DNA of 47,945 nt from the NCBI GenBank assembly GCA_002348615.1, contig DEBR01000001.1:1-47945 (forward strand), read 5' to 3'. Below, in pieces: positions 7,664 to 16,579 of this stretch. Numbering within the stretch: position 1 is the first letter of the stretch; each line of letters begins with the position of its first letter. The translations under genes were made by a program, and so were the position numbers. The stretch comes from Candidatus Saccharibacteria bacterium UBA2951. Its GTDB lineage: Bacteria > Patescibacteriota > Saccharimonadia > Saccharimonadales > Saccharimonadaceae. Below the pieces are notes generated by a model. The model made no database searches. It was given only the letters and a program-made list of their open reading frames with translations, and was not told where the DNA came from.

Positions 7664-10195
7664 ATGACAAAACGCCTGGCGGTAATAGATGGGAAATCGG
7701 TGTTTTACCGCGGGTACTATGCTATGCCCGGACTTTCGACCAAAGATGGCACACCGACCGGCGGCGTGTTCGGGTTTGCCTCATTAGCGATAGAACTCAT
7801 TAAAAAACTCGAACCCGATTATGTGGCCGTTGCCTGGGACAAGCCAAAGACCAATATTCGTAAACGCACCGAAATTTACCCGGGCTATAAAGCTGGCCGT
7901 AAGCCTGCACCCCCGGACTTTTACGAGCAAATTCCGATTTTGCATCGTTTACTAGACGCCTTTGGCTGGCCACTGTATGAACTCGACGATTACGAAGCCG
8001 ATGACATAATGGGTACGTTTGCCGTGCAGGCGGAAAAGAAGGGAATCGAGGCCTGCCTGCTGACGAGCGACCTTGATATGCTGCAGGTCGTCGGGCCGCT
8101 CGCTCATGTGTATGCCATGAAGTCGGGCCTGGCCAATATCGAGCTGTACAACCCAGAAAATTTTGAACAAAAATACGGTCTGAAGGTCGAACAGTTCCTG
8201 GATTTGAAGGCGCTTAAGGGCGACTCAAGTGATAACATTCCCGGAGTGCCGGGTATCGGCGAAAAAGGTGCGATCGCGCTTTTGCAAGAATGGGACACGC
8301 TCGATAACATTTATAAACATTTAGACGACATCAAACCGGCACTCGCTAAAAAGCTTGAAGCCGGTAAAGAGTCTGCTTATATGAGCAAGGAGCTTGCGCG
8401 TATTTGGACCGACGCGCCGGTTGAACTTGAGTGGGACGTCGCCGATGTGAATGACTGCGACCTTCAAAAGGTTGCCGACATTTTGAAAGAACTCGAGTTC
8501 CATTCGCTCATCAAGCGTTTGCCAAAAAACATGCAGCAAACGCAAGACACGCAGCTGTATTTTCACGAGTCGGACGAAGTAAACCTAAAAGAAGTTGAGT
8601 GGCCGAAAGATGTGACAATCGATGGTCCATTCGTCCTTCATTTAGCTGACGACGAACTCTGGGCATCGTTCACGCCGACGACGATTTCGCATACGAAGCT
8701 TTCTAACATCGACAAATCATTCTGGCGGGCGGTCGAATTCGGTACGGTCATCAGCTATGACGTCAAAGATTTGTATCATGCGCTGGCAGACCATAATATC
8801 GATGTACGCTTTAGTGACATTCACGATATTCGTCAGGCTGCGTACCTGCTTGACCCGCTGCGCCGTGACCGTTCGCTCGCCGGACTCATCGGCGGGGAAC
8901 TTGCGACACCGGTTGAAGAAGCCGCTGCCATGCGCCAGATTTACGGCTGGCAGTGCCAGGCGTTTGAGGACAAGCCGAAGGTAAAAGATATCGCGAAACG
9001 GTTCGACTTTCCGCTGATTTACCATTTGTTCAAAATGGAACGTGCCGGCATCATTCTCGACACGTCGATTCTAAAAAAGATGAGCAAAGAACTTGGCGAC
9101 AAACACGCTGAGCTTGAACAAGAAATGTACAAGATTGCTGGCTACGAATTCAACATCGGTTCGCCAACGCAGCTTTCAGAAGTGTTATTCACTAAATTAC
9201 AGCTGCCGACGACCGGTATTAAAAAGGGTAAAACCGGTTACTCAACAGGGCAAAAGGAGCTCGACAAGCTACGTGGCATGAACCCGATCATTGAACTGAT
9301 CGAACAAACTCGCGAACTGAGTAAATTAAAGAATACCTATGTTGATACATTGCCTGAACTTGTCGACAAGGATTCGCGCCTCCACACGACATTCAACCAG
9401 GACTCAGCCCCGACCGGACGGCTCAGTAGCGTTAACCCGAACCTGCAGAATATACCGGTTCGGAGCGAAGCTGGCAAGAAAATCCGCGAAGCGTTCGTAC
9501 CTGCTGAAGGTAACGTGTTCGTCAGTGCCGACTACTCACAGTTCGAACTGCGCCTGGCCGCCGTACTGGCAGACGACAAAGAGCTGATCGAAGACTTCAA
9601 CGGCGACCTGGACATTCACACCAAGACCGCCAGCGACGTGTACGGCATTCCGCTGAACGAAGTGACCAAGAACCAACGCCGCGACGCCAAGGTCATTAAC
9701 TTCGGCGTTCTGTACGGCATGAGCCCACATGGACTTAGCGCTGCGACCGGTATGGACTTTACGGCCGCCAAAAAGTTCATTGACCAGTACTTTGAACTGC
9801 GTAAACCGATCCGCAAGTTCATCGACGACACACTGGAGCAGGCGAGTGAAGAGGGCTATGTCGAAACTTACTTCGGCCGCCGCCGCCCGACTCCAGACGT
9901 GAACAGTAGCAACTTCATGGTCCGAGAAGCCGGCAAGCGCGCCGCCGCCAACATGCCGATCCAGGGTACCGAAGCCGATTTAATGAAGCTCGCCATGATT
10001 AAAGTCGATGAAAAGATCGACGGACTTGGTACGCAGGTGTTGCAAATCCACGACAGCATATTGGTCGAATGTCCCGAAAAGAATGCCGAAAAAATCGGAG
10101 AGATCTTGAAGGAAACAATGGAATCAATTGCACCTGAACTGCCTATCAAGTTGAAGGTTGATGTAAGTGTCGGCAAGAACTGGGGCGATGTGTAA
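7664..10195 (+). CDS. polA: DNA polymerase I
   Basis: PolA fills gaps and removes primers during repair and lagging-strand maturation. Residues 1 to about 290 form the 5' nuclease domain, with the acidic clusters DDYEADDIMG and SDLDMLQ and the helix-hairpin-helix GDSSDNIPGVPGIGEKGA. Residues 300-440 occupy the proofreading domain position but lack the Exo I D-x-E pair and the later acidic ligands, so 3'-5' exonuclease activity is probably lost, as in Taq polymerase. The polymerase domain follows, with motif A DYSQFELRLAAVL near residue 622 and motif C QIHDSILVE near 794. The 843-residue length is typical. The stop is directly followed by the GTG of the nudix gene. Confidence 0.96.
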   Translation: MTKRLAVIDGKSVFYRGYYAMPGLSTKDGTPTGGVFGFASLAIELIKKLEPDYVAVAWDKPKTNIRKRTEIYPGYKAGRKPAPPDFYEQIPILHRLLDAFGWPLYELDDYEADDIMGTFAVQAEKKGIEACLLTSDLDMLQVVGPLAHVYAMKSGLANIELYNPENFEQKYGLKVEQFLDLKALKGDSSDNIPGVPGIGEKGAIALLQEWDTLDNIYKHLDDIKPALAKKLEAGKESAYMSKELARIWTDAPVELEWDVADVNDCDLQKVADILKELEFHSLIKRLPKNMQQTQDTQLYFHESDEVNLKEVEWPKDVTIDGPFVLHLADDELWASFTPTTISHTKLSNIDKSFWRAVEFGTVISYDVKDLYHALADHNIDVRFSDIHDIRQAAYLLDPLRRDRSLAGLIGGELATPVEEAAAMRQIYGWQCQAFEDKPKVKDIAKRFDFPLIYHLFKMERAGIILDTSILKKMSKELGDKHAELEQEMYKIAGYEFNIGSPTQLSEVLFTKLQLPTTGIKKGKTGYSTGQKELDKLRGMNPIIELIEQTRELSKLKNTYVDTLPELVDKDSRLHTTFNQDSAPTGRLSSVNPNLQNIPVRSEAGKKIREAFVPAEGNVFVSADYSQFELRLAAVLADDKELIEDFNGDLDIHTKTASDVYGIPLNEVTKNQRRDAKVINFGVLYGMSPHGLSAATGMDFTAAKKFIDQYFELRKPIRKFIDDTLEQASEEGYVETYFGRRRPTPDVNSSNFMVREAGKRAAANMPIQGTEADLMKLAMIKVDEKIDGLGTQVLQIHDSILVECPEKNAEKIGEILKETMESIAPELPIKLKVDVSVGKNWGDV

Positions 10196-10747
10196 GTGAG
10201 CGAAGAGATTTTTGCCAAAGGAAAATTATTCGAACTTGTTCAAGTAAAACAAGATGATGGTCGTGTGTTCGAAATTGCCAGGCGGGCGCCTGGTGTGCGG
10301 TTGATCATTGCAGACAAAGCTGAACAAAAAGTTTTACTGACCCGTGAATACCGCCAAGAACTGGGCGAATGGGACTACCGTTTACCAGGCGGTAAGGTGT
10401 TCGACAGCTTGGATGACTATGAAGCGTTTTGGGCTAGCGGGGACGACATTGTTGAAGCTGCCAAGACGCAGGCGATTAGCGAAGCCCAGCAAGAAGCCGG
10501 CGTTGAAGTGAACAGCTTAGAACTGTATAAAAAATCGGTACTTGGCGCGACGGTCGAATGGGACCTGTATGTATTTGAAGCGACTGACTGGCGTCTAAGT
10601 GTTCACGGCCAAGAACTTGAAGTCGGCGAAAAGATCGAAGCCGACAACTGGGTGAGTTACGACGAAGCAAAACAAATGATTCTTAACGGCCAAATGCAAG
10701 AAGAGCGGATTGGCCTTATATTGCTGCAATGGCTCAGTAAGCAGTGA
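10196..10747 (+). CDS. NUDIX hydrolase
   Basis: The 183-residue protein contains a NUDIX fold. The conserved glycine pair (RLPGGKVFDS) is followed by an insertion of roughly 15 residues and then the catalytic helix AAKTQAISEAQQEAGVEV, which carries the metal-binding glutamates but has serine where the consensus REUXEE has arginine. It resembles ADP-ribose or nucleoside-diphosphate-sugar pyrophosphatases; the substrate cannot be assigned. It begins with GTG immediately after the polA stop and is followed 10 nt later by a deaminase gene, which suggests a nucleotide-sanitation operon. Confidence 0.85.
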   Translation: MSEEIFAKGKLFELVQVKQDDGRVFEIARRAPGVRLIIADKAEQKVLLTREYRQELGEWDYRLPGGKVFDSLDDYEAFWASGDDIVEAAKTQAISEAQQEAGVEVNSLELYKKSVLGATVEWDLYVFEATDWRLSVHGQELEVGEKIEADNWVSYDEAKQMILNGQMQEERIGLILLQWLSKQ

Positions 10748-10757
10748 GGATATGGCA

Positions 10758-11171
10758 ATGACTGACGAAGATTACCTACGACGAGCGGTCGAAGTCGGCA
10801 ACCAAAAAGCCAAGCCATATAACTACGGAGCAGTGGTCGTTGATCCGAACGGCAACATCGTGTCCGAAGCCGTGAACCAAGTGCATGAAACGAACGACCC
10901 GAGCGCACATGCCGAATTGCTGGCTATACGTTTAGCCGCGCAAAAAGTCGGGTCGTACAATCTGGGCCATTACGTTCTGTATGGCAGTCACGAGCCATGC
11001 GCCATGTGTTTTATGGCGGCGGCGTGGGCACAGTTTAGCCAGGTAATTTATGCCACGAGCGCGATTGAACAAGAAAAACGGTACGAACTAAAGAACATCA
11101 CGCTCGATGATATCGCGGCCAACCTGCAAAACCGCACCATTCTAGCACAGCATATGCCGTTGGAAGATTAA
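10758..11171 (+). CDS. Zinc-dependent nucleoside/base deaminase
   Basis: The 137-residue protein belongs to the cytidine/guanine deaminase superfamily. The zinc site is visible as HAE in SAHAELLAIRLAA and as PCxxC in HEPCAMCFMAAAW. The C-terminal part (AIEQEKRYELKN) resembles guanine deaminase more than tRNA adenosine deaminase, but the substrate is uncertain. Two starts are possible: ATG 10752 and ATG 10758. The SD site GAGG at 10746-10749 is 8 nt from 10758 and only 2 nt from 10752, so I chose 10758. It belongs to the polA-nudix transcription unit. Confidence 0.87.
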   Translation: MTDEDYLRRAVEVGNQKAKPYNYGAVVVDPNGNIVSEAVNQVHETNDPSAHAELLAIRLAAQKVGSYNLGHYVLYGSHEPCAMCFMAAAWAQFSQVIYATSAIEQEKRYELKNITLDDIAANLQNRTILAQHMPLED

Positions 11172-11208
11172 GTGTCGATATGAGTCTTATACAAAAGGGA
11201 GGGCGAAC

Positions 11209-12033
11209 GTGACGAATCATTGGCGAAGGTACCTGCCCAAGCGACGCCTGGGTGGGATGGCTCTTGCCGACGGCACGCAGCTTTCGACGGTGCGTTCGGT
11301 CGAAGAAGCCGGCGCGTTCACCGACATACTAAAAGGGATAGAACAACCTGATGACCATGTCGAGCGTGCGAAGCACCTTCGCACTATGCTGCTCGCGCAG
11401 ACACCGCGTGCGGTCCTGGCCCAGATTCAAATGGACAAGCACAAACACGGCTACCACAACCGCGAAAAGCGGTTGTACGAACTGATTGATTTTAACGACA
11501 TGTTCGTGAGCTTGATACTCGCGACTCCACACGGCGAGCTGAAAGGATTTGCCGAGCGGCTGTATGCCGACATGGATTCTTTTTGCCGTAGGTTGGGCAC
11601 GCCTATGTTCACGCCGGAGCAGTTCGACGCGATCATACGGGGACTATCGATTGAAATTGCAGTCTATCGAGCGGCGCGGTATATGGGATTCGGTGTGCAT
11701 ATGACATCCCGCGTAGAGGACGCGTTCGGCATAGACATGATCATTACCGAGCCTGACACTAAGCAAACGCTTAACATTGATTGCAAAGCTTTGCCGGCGT
11801 TCCGCCATAGGCTCGAAGACTTAGTAAAACATGGACGCATTAGCGAGGCGCAGTTACTAAAAGCCGACAGCGACCAATACATTACCACGATGCAGCACCA
11901 GGGTAATGAATCCGTGCCGGTGACGCTGCTATGCATCGGGCCGGACAGCGTTGGCGACATACATGACTTCACCCTGGATCACCCGGAAAAGCTGCGAGAT
12001 TTGCTAGACAAAATCTTCTTAGCAATGCGTTAA
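11209..12033 (+). CDS. Putative PD-(D/E)XK nuclease-fold protein (274 aa)
   Basis: No named family is recognised. The C-terminal half shows an arrangement matching a restriction-endonuclease-like active site: E149 on a helix (IEIAVYRAARYMGFGV), then D176 in the strand AFGIDMIIT, then D191-C-K193 in TLNIDCKA. The spacing and flanking hydrophobic strands fit a PD-(D/E)XK nuclease. The N-terminal half is helical and basic. GTG 11209 is preceded by a strong purine-rich SD site (GGGAGGG). There is no methyltransferase or partner gene nearby, so a restriction system is not implied. The nuclease role is an inference from motif layout. Confidence 0.65.
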   Translation: MTNHWRRYLPKRRLGGMALADGTQLSTVRSVEEAGAFTDILKGIEQPDDHVERAKHLRTMLLAQTPRAVLAQIQMDKHKHGYHNREKRLYELIDFNDMFVSLILATPHGELKGFAERLYADMDSFCRRLGTPMFTPEQFDAIIRGLSIEIAVYRAARYMGFGVHMTSRVEDAFGIDMIITEPDTKQTLNIDCKALPAFRHRLEDLVKHGRISEAQLLKADSDQYITTMQHQGNESVPVTLLCIGPDSVGDIHDFTLDHPEKLRDLLDKIFLAMR

Positions 12034-12051
12034 AAACGCTCTTGTTTTTTT
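12027..12051 (+). terminator. Weak intrinsic terminator
   Basis: GCGTT (12027-12031) and AACGC (12035-12039) form a short stem with a 3-nt loop overlapping the stop codon, followed by TCTTG and seven T residues. Confidence 0.5.
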
Positions 12052-12108
12052 GTGTGAGCAGGCGCATGATGATTTTACAACTAGGCGAATACAAAAATGA
12101 GATGACAA

Positions 12109-12807
12109 ATGGCACGATTTGAAACACCTATCGAAGACCGACGAATAGCCGATGCTCTAAAGGGACTCGACCTACAATCCGTACTATTAGCCCGAGATTT
12201 TGAACAGTCATCACGTTTGCACGCCTTCGTAGATCAATATGTCGAGCCTGACACGTTGCAGTATGAGATGCCGGACGGGGAGGTGCATAACTATTGCCAT
12301 ACGCGTGTTAGCGCCATCGGTGATGACGGTAGTTTGATTCATATTCGACTGCACGAACAGGTGGCTGGGCAGCTGGTTGATCCAACCATTCGTAATATTG
12401 CTGTTATAAGCCATGTCGATGACCCAAACCCTGCCACTATCATGTCAGCCACATCTGAAGACACCGTGCGATTTGATGGCACCCGTCAGACTACATTTAT
12501 CGTGGGTCAACCAGGCACCCAAGGTCTTAGAGTTGTTGAGGCGCCAATGAACCAACAGCAATGGGATATGGAAACAGTACTTGCTCGTGAGCAAGCCCTG
12601 GCGTCTCGGCCCATCGTGTCATTAACCGGCAATGGTTGGGAGTATCGACGAAGCGATCGACACTGGGAGAAGCTTCACGACATCAATCAAGTACGCGAGC
12701 GAGTAGCTCGAGCGCTGTCGCAAGGGTTAGGGTATGCGGCGCTCCCAGACGTCCGGCCTGTCCCGCAGGAAGACCCTGGACAATTAGTCGAAAAAATGGT
12801 AGTGTAA
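12109..12807 (+). CDS. Uncharacterised soluble protein (232 aa)
   Basis: I do not recognise a family. There is no signal peptide or transmembrane helix. The central region (about 50-140) is rich in alternating hydrophobic residues and looks like a beta domain, and the C-terminus (about 180-225) is helical and charged. The start has no clear SD site. It is followed after 4 nt by the gene of an anchored membrane protein, so the two are probably transcribed together. It is supported by length and normal codon bias for the window. Confidence 0.6.
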   Translation: MARFETPIEDRRIADALKGLDLQSVLLARDFEQSSRLHAFVDQYVEPDTLQYEMPDGEVHNYCHTRVSAIGDDGSLIHIRLHEQVAGQLVDPTIRNIAVISHVDDPNPATIMSATSEDTVRFDGTRQTTFIVGQPGTQGLRVVEAPMNQQQWDMETVLAREQALASRPIVSLTGNGWEYRRSDRHWEKLHDINQVRERVARALSQGLGYAALPDVRPVPQEDPGQLVEKMVV

Positions 12808-12811
12808 CATC

Positions 12812-13444
12812 ATGCAACGAAACAGCCGCGCCAGATTCTTTCCGTTAATCATCAGTCTTATCGTCATCGCGCTTGTCATCGCAGCCGTCGTAAGTATTGG
12901 TCGCGCCATATTCAACAGAGGGGATAGTTCATCGAACGACCAAACATCTCAGACTGACCAGGGCAAGGAAGCGCTACTCGACACCAGTAGTGGCCGAAGT
13001 GTCCAAATGACGGTTCGTGGACCGATTGTCGCCGACGAGAACTTTACCTCGTACCGTATATCGGTTTCAAACTCCGACCGTTCCATGGATGTTTATAAGG
13101 GTTACGTTGAAGAACAGACCAACGGTAAAGCACTCGAAAACAACACACAAGCATACGAAGAGTTCGTCTATGCGCTCGACAAAGCGAACATGATGAAGGG
13201 GAACTCCGCCGCCGACGATGAAAATAAGCAAGATATCCGTGGTATCTGTGCTCGTGGCTACGTGTATGAATTTGCCGTTCTTTCCGGCGGTAACGAAGTG
13301 AAAAAGCTTTGGACATCGACCTGTAGCGGTTCTAAGGGAACGCTCGATGCGTCGAAAGACCAATTAAGCCAGCTGTTCTTAGCACAGATTCCGGGCTCGA
13401 ACGAACTGATTCCGTTCCGTCAGTCGCAAGTCCTAAGTCTGTAG
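12812..13444 (+). CDS. Anchored extracytoplasmic protein (210 aa)
   Basis: A basic N-terminus (MQRNSRARFF) is followed by one transmembrane helix at about residues 10-32, a low-complexity Ser/Asp/Gln linker to about 55, and a compact soluble domain. That domain has two cysteines in an IRGICARGYVYEF and WTSTCSGSKG pairing that could form a disulphide. I do not recognise the family; its layout resembles small conserved anchored proteins seen in CPR genomes. It lies 4 nt after the preceding gene, so cotranscription is likely. Confidence 0.65.
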   Translation: MQRNSRARFFPLIISLIVIALVIAAVVSIGRAIFNRGDSSSNDQTSQTDQGKEALLDTSSGRSVQMTVRGPIVADENFTSYRISVSNSDRSMDVYKGYVEEQTNGKALENNTQAYEEFVYALDKANMMKGNSAADDENKQDIRGICARGYVYEFAVLSGGNEVKKLWTSTCSGSKGTLDASKDQLSQLFLAQIPGSNELIPFRQSQVLSL

Positions 13445-13454
13445 TAATATTTGC

Positions 13455-13489
13455 CTGACGCCCGACACCAATCAAGTTATAATGAGGGT
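13455..13489 (+). promoter_or_regulatory. Promoter of the HAD-mutM unit, leaderless geometry
   Basis: CTGACG (13455-13460), a 17-bp spacer and a perfect TATAAT (13478-13483) end 6 nt before ATG 13490. Confidence 0.65.
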
Positions 13490-14065
13490 ATGATAAAAGC
13501 CCTCATTTTTGATTGCTTTGGTGTTTTGTACTGGGATGATTTGAATCGTCTATACAACTTGGTGCACCCAGACCAGTTCCAGGACCTAAAGGATCTTATG
13601 CATGCCTGCGATCATGGGTATATGAGTAGGCAAGACTTTCTTGAATCGGTGGCAGAGCTTGCCGGTATTAGTGTTGATGCCGTCGCGGCGGTCATGCACG
13701 ACAAGCACCGCCGCAACGAGCCATTGATCGCGCGCGCCAAGGAGCTGAAGTCAAAGTATAAGATCGGCATGATCAGCAATATGGGGTACGACATGTTAAA
13801 GGACCTGTTCGACGAGCAGGAACGCGATGAACTGTTTGACGACATGGTCGTGTCAAGCGAGGTCGGACTAATCAAGCCGTCATGGGACATCTTTGAACTG
13901 GCACTTGAGCGGCTGGGTGTCGCTGCCGACGAGACTGTGTTTATCGACGACCAACCAGCCAATGTCGAAGGAGCCGAACGGGTGGGGATGAAAACGATTC
14001 TGTTTACCACCAACGCCCAGTTTGAAACCGAGCTGGCGGCTATCGAGACCGCGGTGAATGCCTGA
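13490..14065 (+). CDS. HAD-superfamily hydrolase
   Basis: The 191-residue protein has the HAD core: motif I IFDCFGVLYWDD with the nucleophilic aspartate, motif II GMISNMG, the motif III lysine in GLIKPSWDIF, and motif IV VFIDDQPANVEGAE. The residue two positions after the nucleophile is phenylalanine rather than the usual aspartate, as in haloacid-dehalogenase-like and some other HAD branches, so simple phosphatase activity is not certain. ATG 13490 is fixed by the motif I position and the adjacent TATAAT. The stop lies 8 bases inside mutM, indicating translational coupling. Confidence 0.85.
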   Translation: MIKALIFDCFGVLYWDDLNRLYNLVHPDQFQDLKDLMHACDHGYMSRQDFLESVAELAGISVDAVAAVMHDKHRRNEPLIARAKELKSKYKIGMISNMGYDMLKDLFDEQERDELFDDMVVSSEVGLIKPSWDIFELALERLGVAADETVFIDDQPANVEGAERVGMKTILFTTNAQFETELAAIETAVNA

Positions 14066-14924
14066 ACTACCCGAAGTCGAAACCGTCCGGCACGGACTGG
14101 CCGAACTACTTCCGGGCCGCGCAGTACATTCCGTAGGCCACATAGACTCGCCAAAGAGTTTTCCGAACGCAGACGCTGACGTAAAAGAGTTCTTGATTGG
14201 CGCCAAAGTACTCTATATAAAACGCCGTGCGAAAGTGCTGCTGATTGAACTCGACACCAAACATACACTAGTCATTCATTTGAAGATGACAGGACAACTG
14301 GTATTTCGCGGAGAAACGGCATTTGGCGCAGGGCACCCGAACGAATCGCTTGTCGGTGAGCTGCCCGACCGTTCGACGCGGGTCGTGATGGAATTTACCG
14401 ATGGTAGCCGCCTTTATTTTAATGACCAACGCAAATTCGGATGGATCAAACTGATGCCAACGCTTGAAGTCCCGAACATCGATTTCATGAAAAAGGTCGG
14501 TCCCGAACCGCTCGAAGCCGATTTTACCGCGCAGCAGTTCGCGGAACGGTTCAAGCGAAGAGCCAAAACGAATATTAAGGCAGCGCTGCTTGACCAGACG
14601 GTAGTTGCGGGTGTGGGTAACATTTACGCCGACGAGAGCCTGTGGGGTGCCAAGATCGACCCGCGCAGATTGGTAGCCAACGTGACAGACAAAGAGTTTG
14701 AGTTGCTCTACGAAGAGCTGCGAGCAGTTATGAACCTCGCTATTCAAAAAGGTGGCTCGACCGACAGAAATTATGTTAGCGCTGATGGTAAGAGGGGAAG
14801 TTACCTTGACTTCGCCCGGGTCTTCCGCCGTGAAGGTCAGGCCTGCCCGCGTTGCGGCCATGTCATTGAAAAAATACGCCATGCCGGTCGGGGTACGCAC
14901 TTTTGTCCGATATGCCAAAAATAG
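14058..14924 (+). CDS. mutM: Formamidopyrimidine-DNA glycosylase
   Basis: MutM (Fpg) excises 8-oxoguanine and formamidopyrimidines and cleaves the abasic site. The mature N-terminus PELPEVETVR carries the catalytic proline and glutamate. The helix-two-turn-helix segment GVGNIYADESLW and the C-terminal zinc finger (CPRCGHVIEK... with CPICQK) are intact. The 288-residue length is normal. The zinc finger here is complete, in contrast with the missing ligands of DnaG and of the uracil-DNA glycosylase in the same window. It overlaps the HAD gene by eight bases. Confidence 0.96.
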   Translation: MPELPEVETVRHGLAELLPGRAVHSVGHIDSPKSFPNADADVKEFLIGAKVLYIKRRAKVLLIELDTKHTLVIHLKMTGQLVFRGETAFGAGHPNESLVGELPDRSTRVVMEFTDGSRLYFNDQRKFGWIKLMPTLEVPNIDFMKKVGPEPLEADFTAQQFAERFKRRAKTNIKAALLDQTVVAGVGNIYADESLWGAKIDPRRLVANVTDKEFELLYEELRAVMNLAIQKGGSTDRNYVSADGKRGSYLDFARVFRREGQACPRCGHVIEKIRHAGRGTHFCPICQK

Positions 14925-14940
14925 GGCAGGTGTGAAAAAA

Positions 14941-14969
14941 TTGACATAAGCATAAGCAGGTGATATCCT
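14941..14969 (+). promoter_or_regulatory. Strong promoter of the surface-protein block
   Basis: A consensus TTGACA (14941-14946), a 17-bp spacer and TATCCT (14964-14969) predict a start near 14976. The leader of about 33 nt contains GAAAGG before ATG 15009. This is the only perfect -35 noticed in the window. Confidence 0.75.
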
Positions 14970-15008
14970 GGCAGCAAACCGCATATAAAATAGAAAGGTT
15001 AATAACAC

Positions 15009-15632
15009 ATGGCAACCTCTGTCAAGCAAAAAGCGAAAATCGCAGCTTGGGCCGTGCTTGCGGCAGCAGTCGCAACCGCTCCGGTTACCGTGTCGGCAGC
15101 GTCGCAGACGGCCAACACGACTATTAACGCGACGGTCAATGCCGTCATCAGCATGACGACCTCATCACCGGTCGCGCTCAGTCTTACTCCGTCGGGAAGC
15201 GGAGTAGTTACGAGCGCGAGCGACACCGTGACAGTCAGTACTAACAACTCGGCAGGCTACAACCTAACGGTCGCCGACAACGACGCCACGACGAACCTGG
15301 TAAGCGGATCGGACACCTTCACCGCTTCGGCCGGTACGAAAACAACGCCGATCACACTCGTAAACGGCACCTGGGGCTTCGCAGTCGTGACCGGCACCAC
15401 TGGAATCGGCGCGAACGGCTTTGACGCCAGCTACTCAGTAGAAAATAACAACACGTCAAGCACCAGCAAGTGGGCCGGCATGCCGGCAAGCGGTTCGCCG
15501 ATGCTTCTAAAGAGCACATCGACGACCGCCGCGAATGACACGACAACCGTTTGGTACGCCGCTAAAGCTGCCGTCACCCAGCCTACCGGTACGTACACAG
15601 ACACCGTTACCTACACGGCAACGACTAACTAA
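15009..15632 (+). CDS. Secreted beta-rich surface protein, WxL-like
   Basis: A Sec signal peptide (basic n-region, alanine-rich core, cleavage near residue 30 after VSA) precedes a Ser/Thr/Asn-rich beta-domain. The segment with STNNSAGYNLTV, a central TWGFAV, and a terminal TYTDTVTYTATTN resembles a WxL-like surface domain common in CPR proteins. A similar pattern recurs at the C-terminus of the LamG protein at 17406. There is no anchor or sorting motif, so attachment is probably non-covalent. The neighbouring DUF916-like protein is a plausible wall-binding partner by analogy with WxL systems of Firmicutes. Strong promoter and secretion suggest abundant expression. Confidence 0.75.
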   Translation: MATSVKQKAKIAAWAVLAAAVATAPVTVSAASQTANTTINATVNAVISMTTSSPVALSLTPSGSGVVTSASDTVTVSTNNSAGYNLTVADNDATTNLVSGSDTFTASAGTKTTPITLVNGTWGFAVVTGTTGIGANGFDASYSVENNNTSSTSKWAGMPASGSPMLLKSTSTTAANDTTTVWYAAKAAVTQPTGTYTDTVTYTATTN

Positions 15633-15652
15633 TAACATCAGTTTACAATATT

Positions 15653-16579
15653 GTGAGAGTGAGTAGGGGAAGAATATTTCGTATGCAGTTGGGCCTGATC
15701 GCAGGCCTGACTGCATTTTCATTGGCATTTACGGGTTCGCCAGCCCATGCGGCTGACCCAAGCGACACGATCATTGAAAGTATCGTCCTGTCGCCGGTAA
15801 GCAAGCATTATGAGGTAAATGCCGGTGCAAGTACCTCTGATACGTTCAAGGTCATTAATGACGGCAAGGTCGCCTACGATTTTGTTGTGTATGCTCGGCC
15901 GTACTCTGTCAGTGACGAGTCGTACCAGCCTGATTTCATATCAAAACCGCAGAACGCCGACGCATACAAGTGGGTACAATTCGACAAACCGTCGTACCAC
16001 ATTGAACCTGGCCAGACGGTAGAAGTTTCGTATACGATACGCGTCCCCAAAGGATCAACGCCAGGGGGTCACTACGGCGTATTGTTCGCTGAAACGCAGC
16101 CATCGGGCGAAACCCAGGGGAACGTCGTCAAACGCACCAAACGGGTGGGGGCCATTCTTTATATGACCGTAAAGGGTGATGTTCGCACCGGCGGCACGCT
16201 TGAAAACGTTATCGTACCGTTCTTCCAGTTCAACCGGCCACTCACGACCGCGCAGCGCGTCAAGAACACCGGGAACGTCGACTTTACCGCCAAGACGAAC
16301 CTACGGGTATATGACTTGTTCGGTGGTCAGAAGTTCGCAGCCACCCGCGAGTATCCTGTGCTTCCACAAACGACACGGCGCGCAGCAGTCGAATGGCCGG
16401 ACGCATCTTGGCTCGGCCTATACCGTGTGGAGCTGACGACCAGCTTTTTAGACACGAAATCATCGTCTACCCACTATGTGCTGCTCGTTCCAGTATGGGT
16501 ATACCTGACCCTGGGGTTGCTAATAGGAGCGCGAGTGCTATATGCAGTGGCACGGCGTAAGAAAACAAAGAAGAAGTAA
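15653..16579 (+). CDS. DUF916-like membrane-anchored surface protein (copy 1)
   Basis: The 308-residue protein has a signal peptide ending near AHA (residue 33), two Ig-like beta-domains with the DUF916/WxL-interacting signature (KGSTPGGHYGVLFAE and VGAILYMTVKGDV), a C-terminal transmembrane helix at about 276-298 and a cytoplasmic tail RRKKTKKK. In Firmicutes such proteins bridge WxL proteins and peptidoglycan. GTG 15653 is chosen because the later ATG 15683 would leave a signal peptide without positive charges. TACAAT (15644-15649) lies just upstream and may give an internal promoter. The next gene begins inside its last 38 bases. Confidence 0.8.
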   Translation: MRVSRGRIFRMQLGLIAGLTAFSLAFTGSPAHAADPSDTIIESIVLSPVSKHYEVNAGASTSDTFKVINDGKVAYDFVVYARPYSVSDESYQPDFISKPQNADAYKWVQFDKPSYHIEPGQTVEVSYTIRVPKGSTPGGHYGVLFAETQPSGETQGNVVKRTKRVGAILYMTVKGDVRTGGTLENVIVPFFQFNRPLTTAQRVKNTGNVDFTAKTNLRVYDLFGGQKFAATREYPVLPQTTRRAAVEWPDASWLGLYRVELTTSFLDTKSSSTHYVLLVPVWVYLTLGLLIGARVLYAVARRKKTKKK

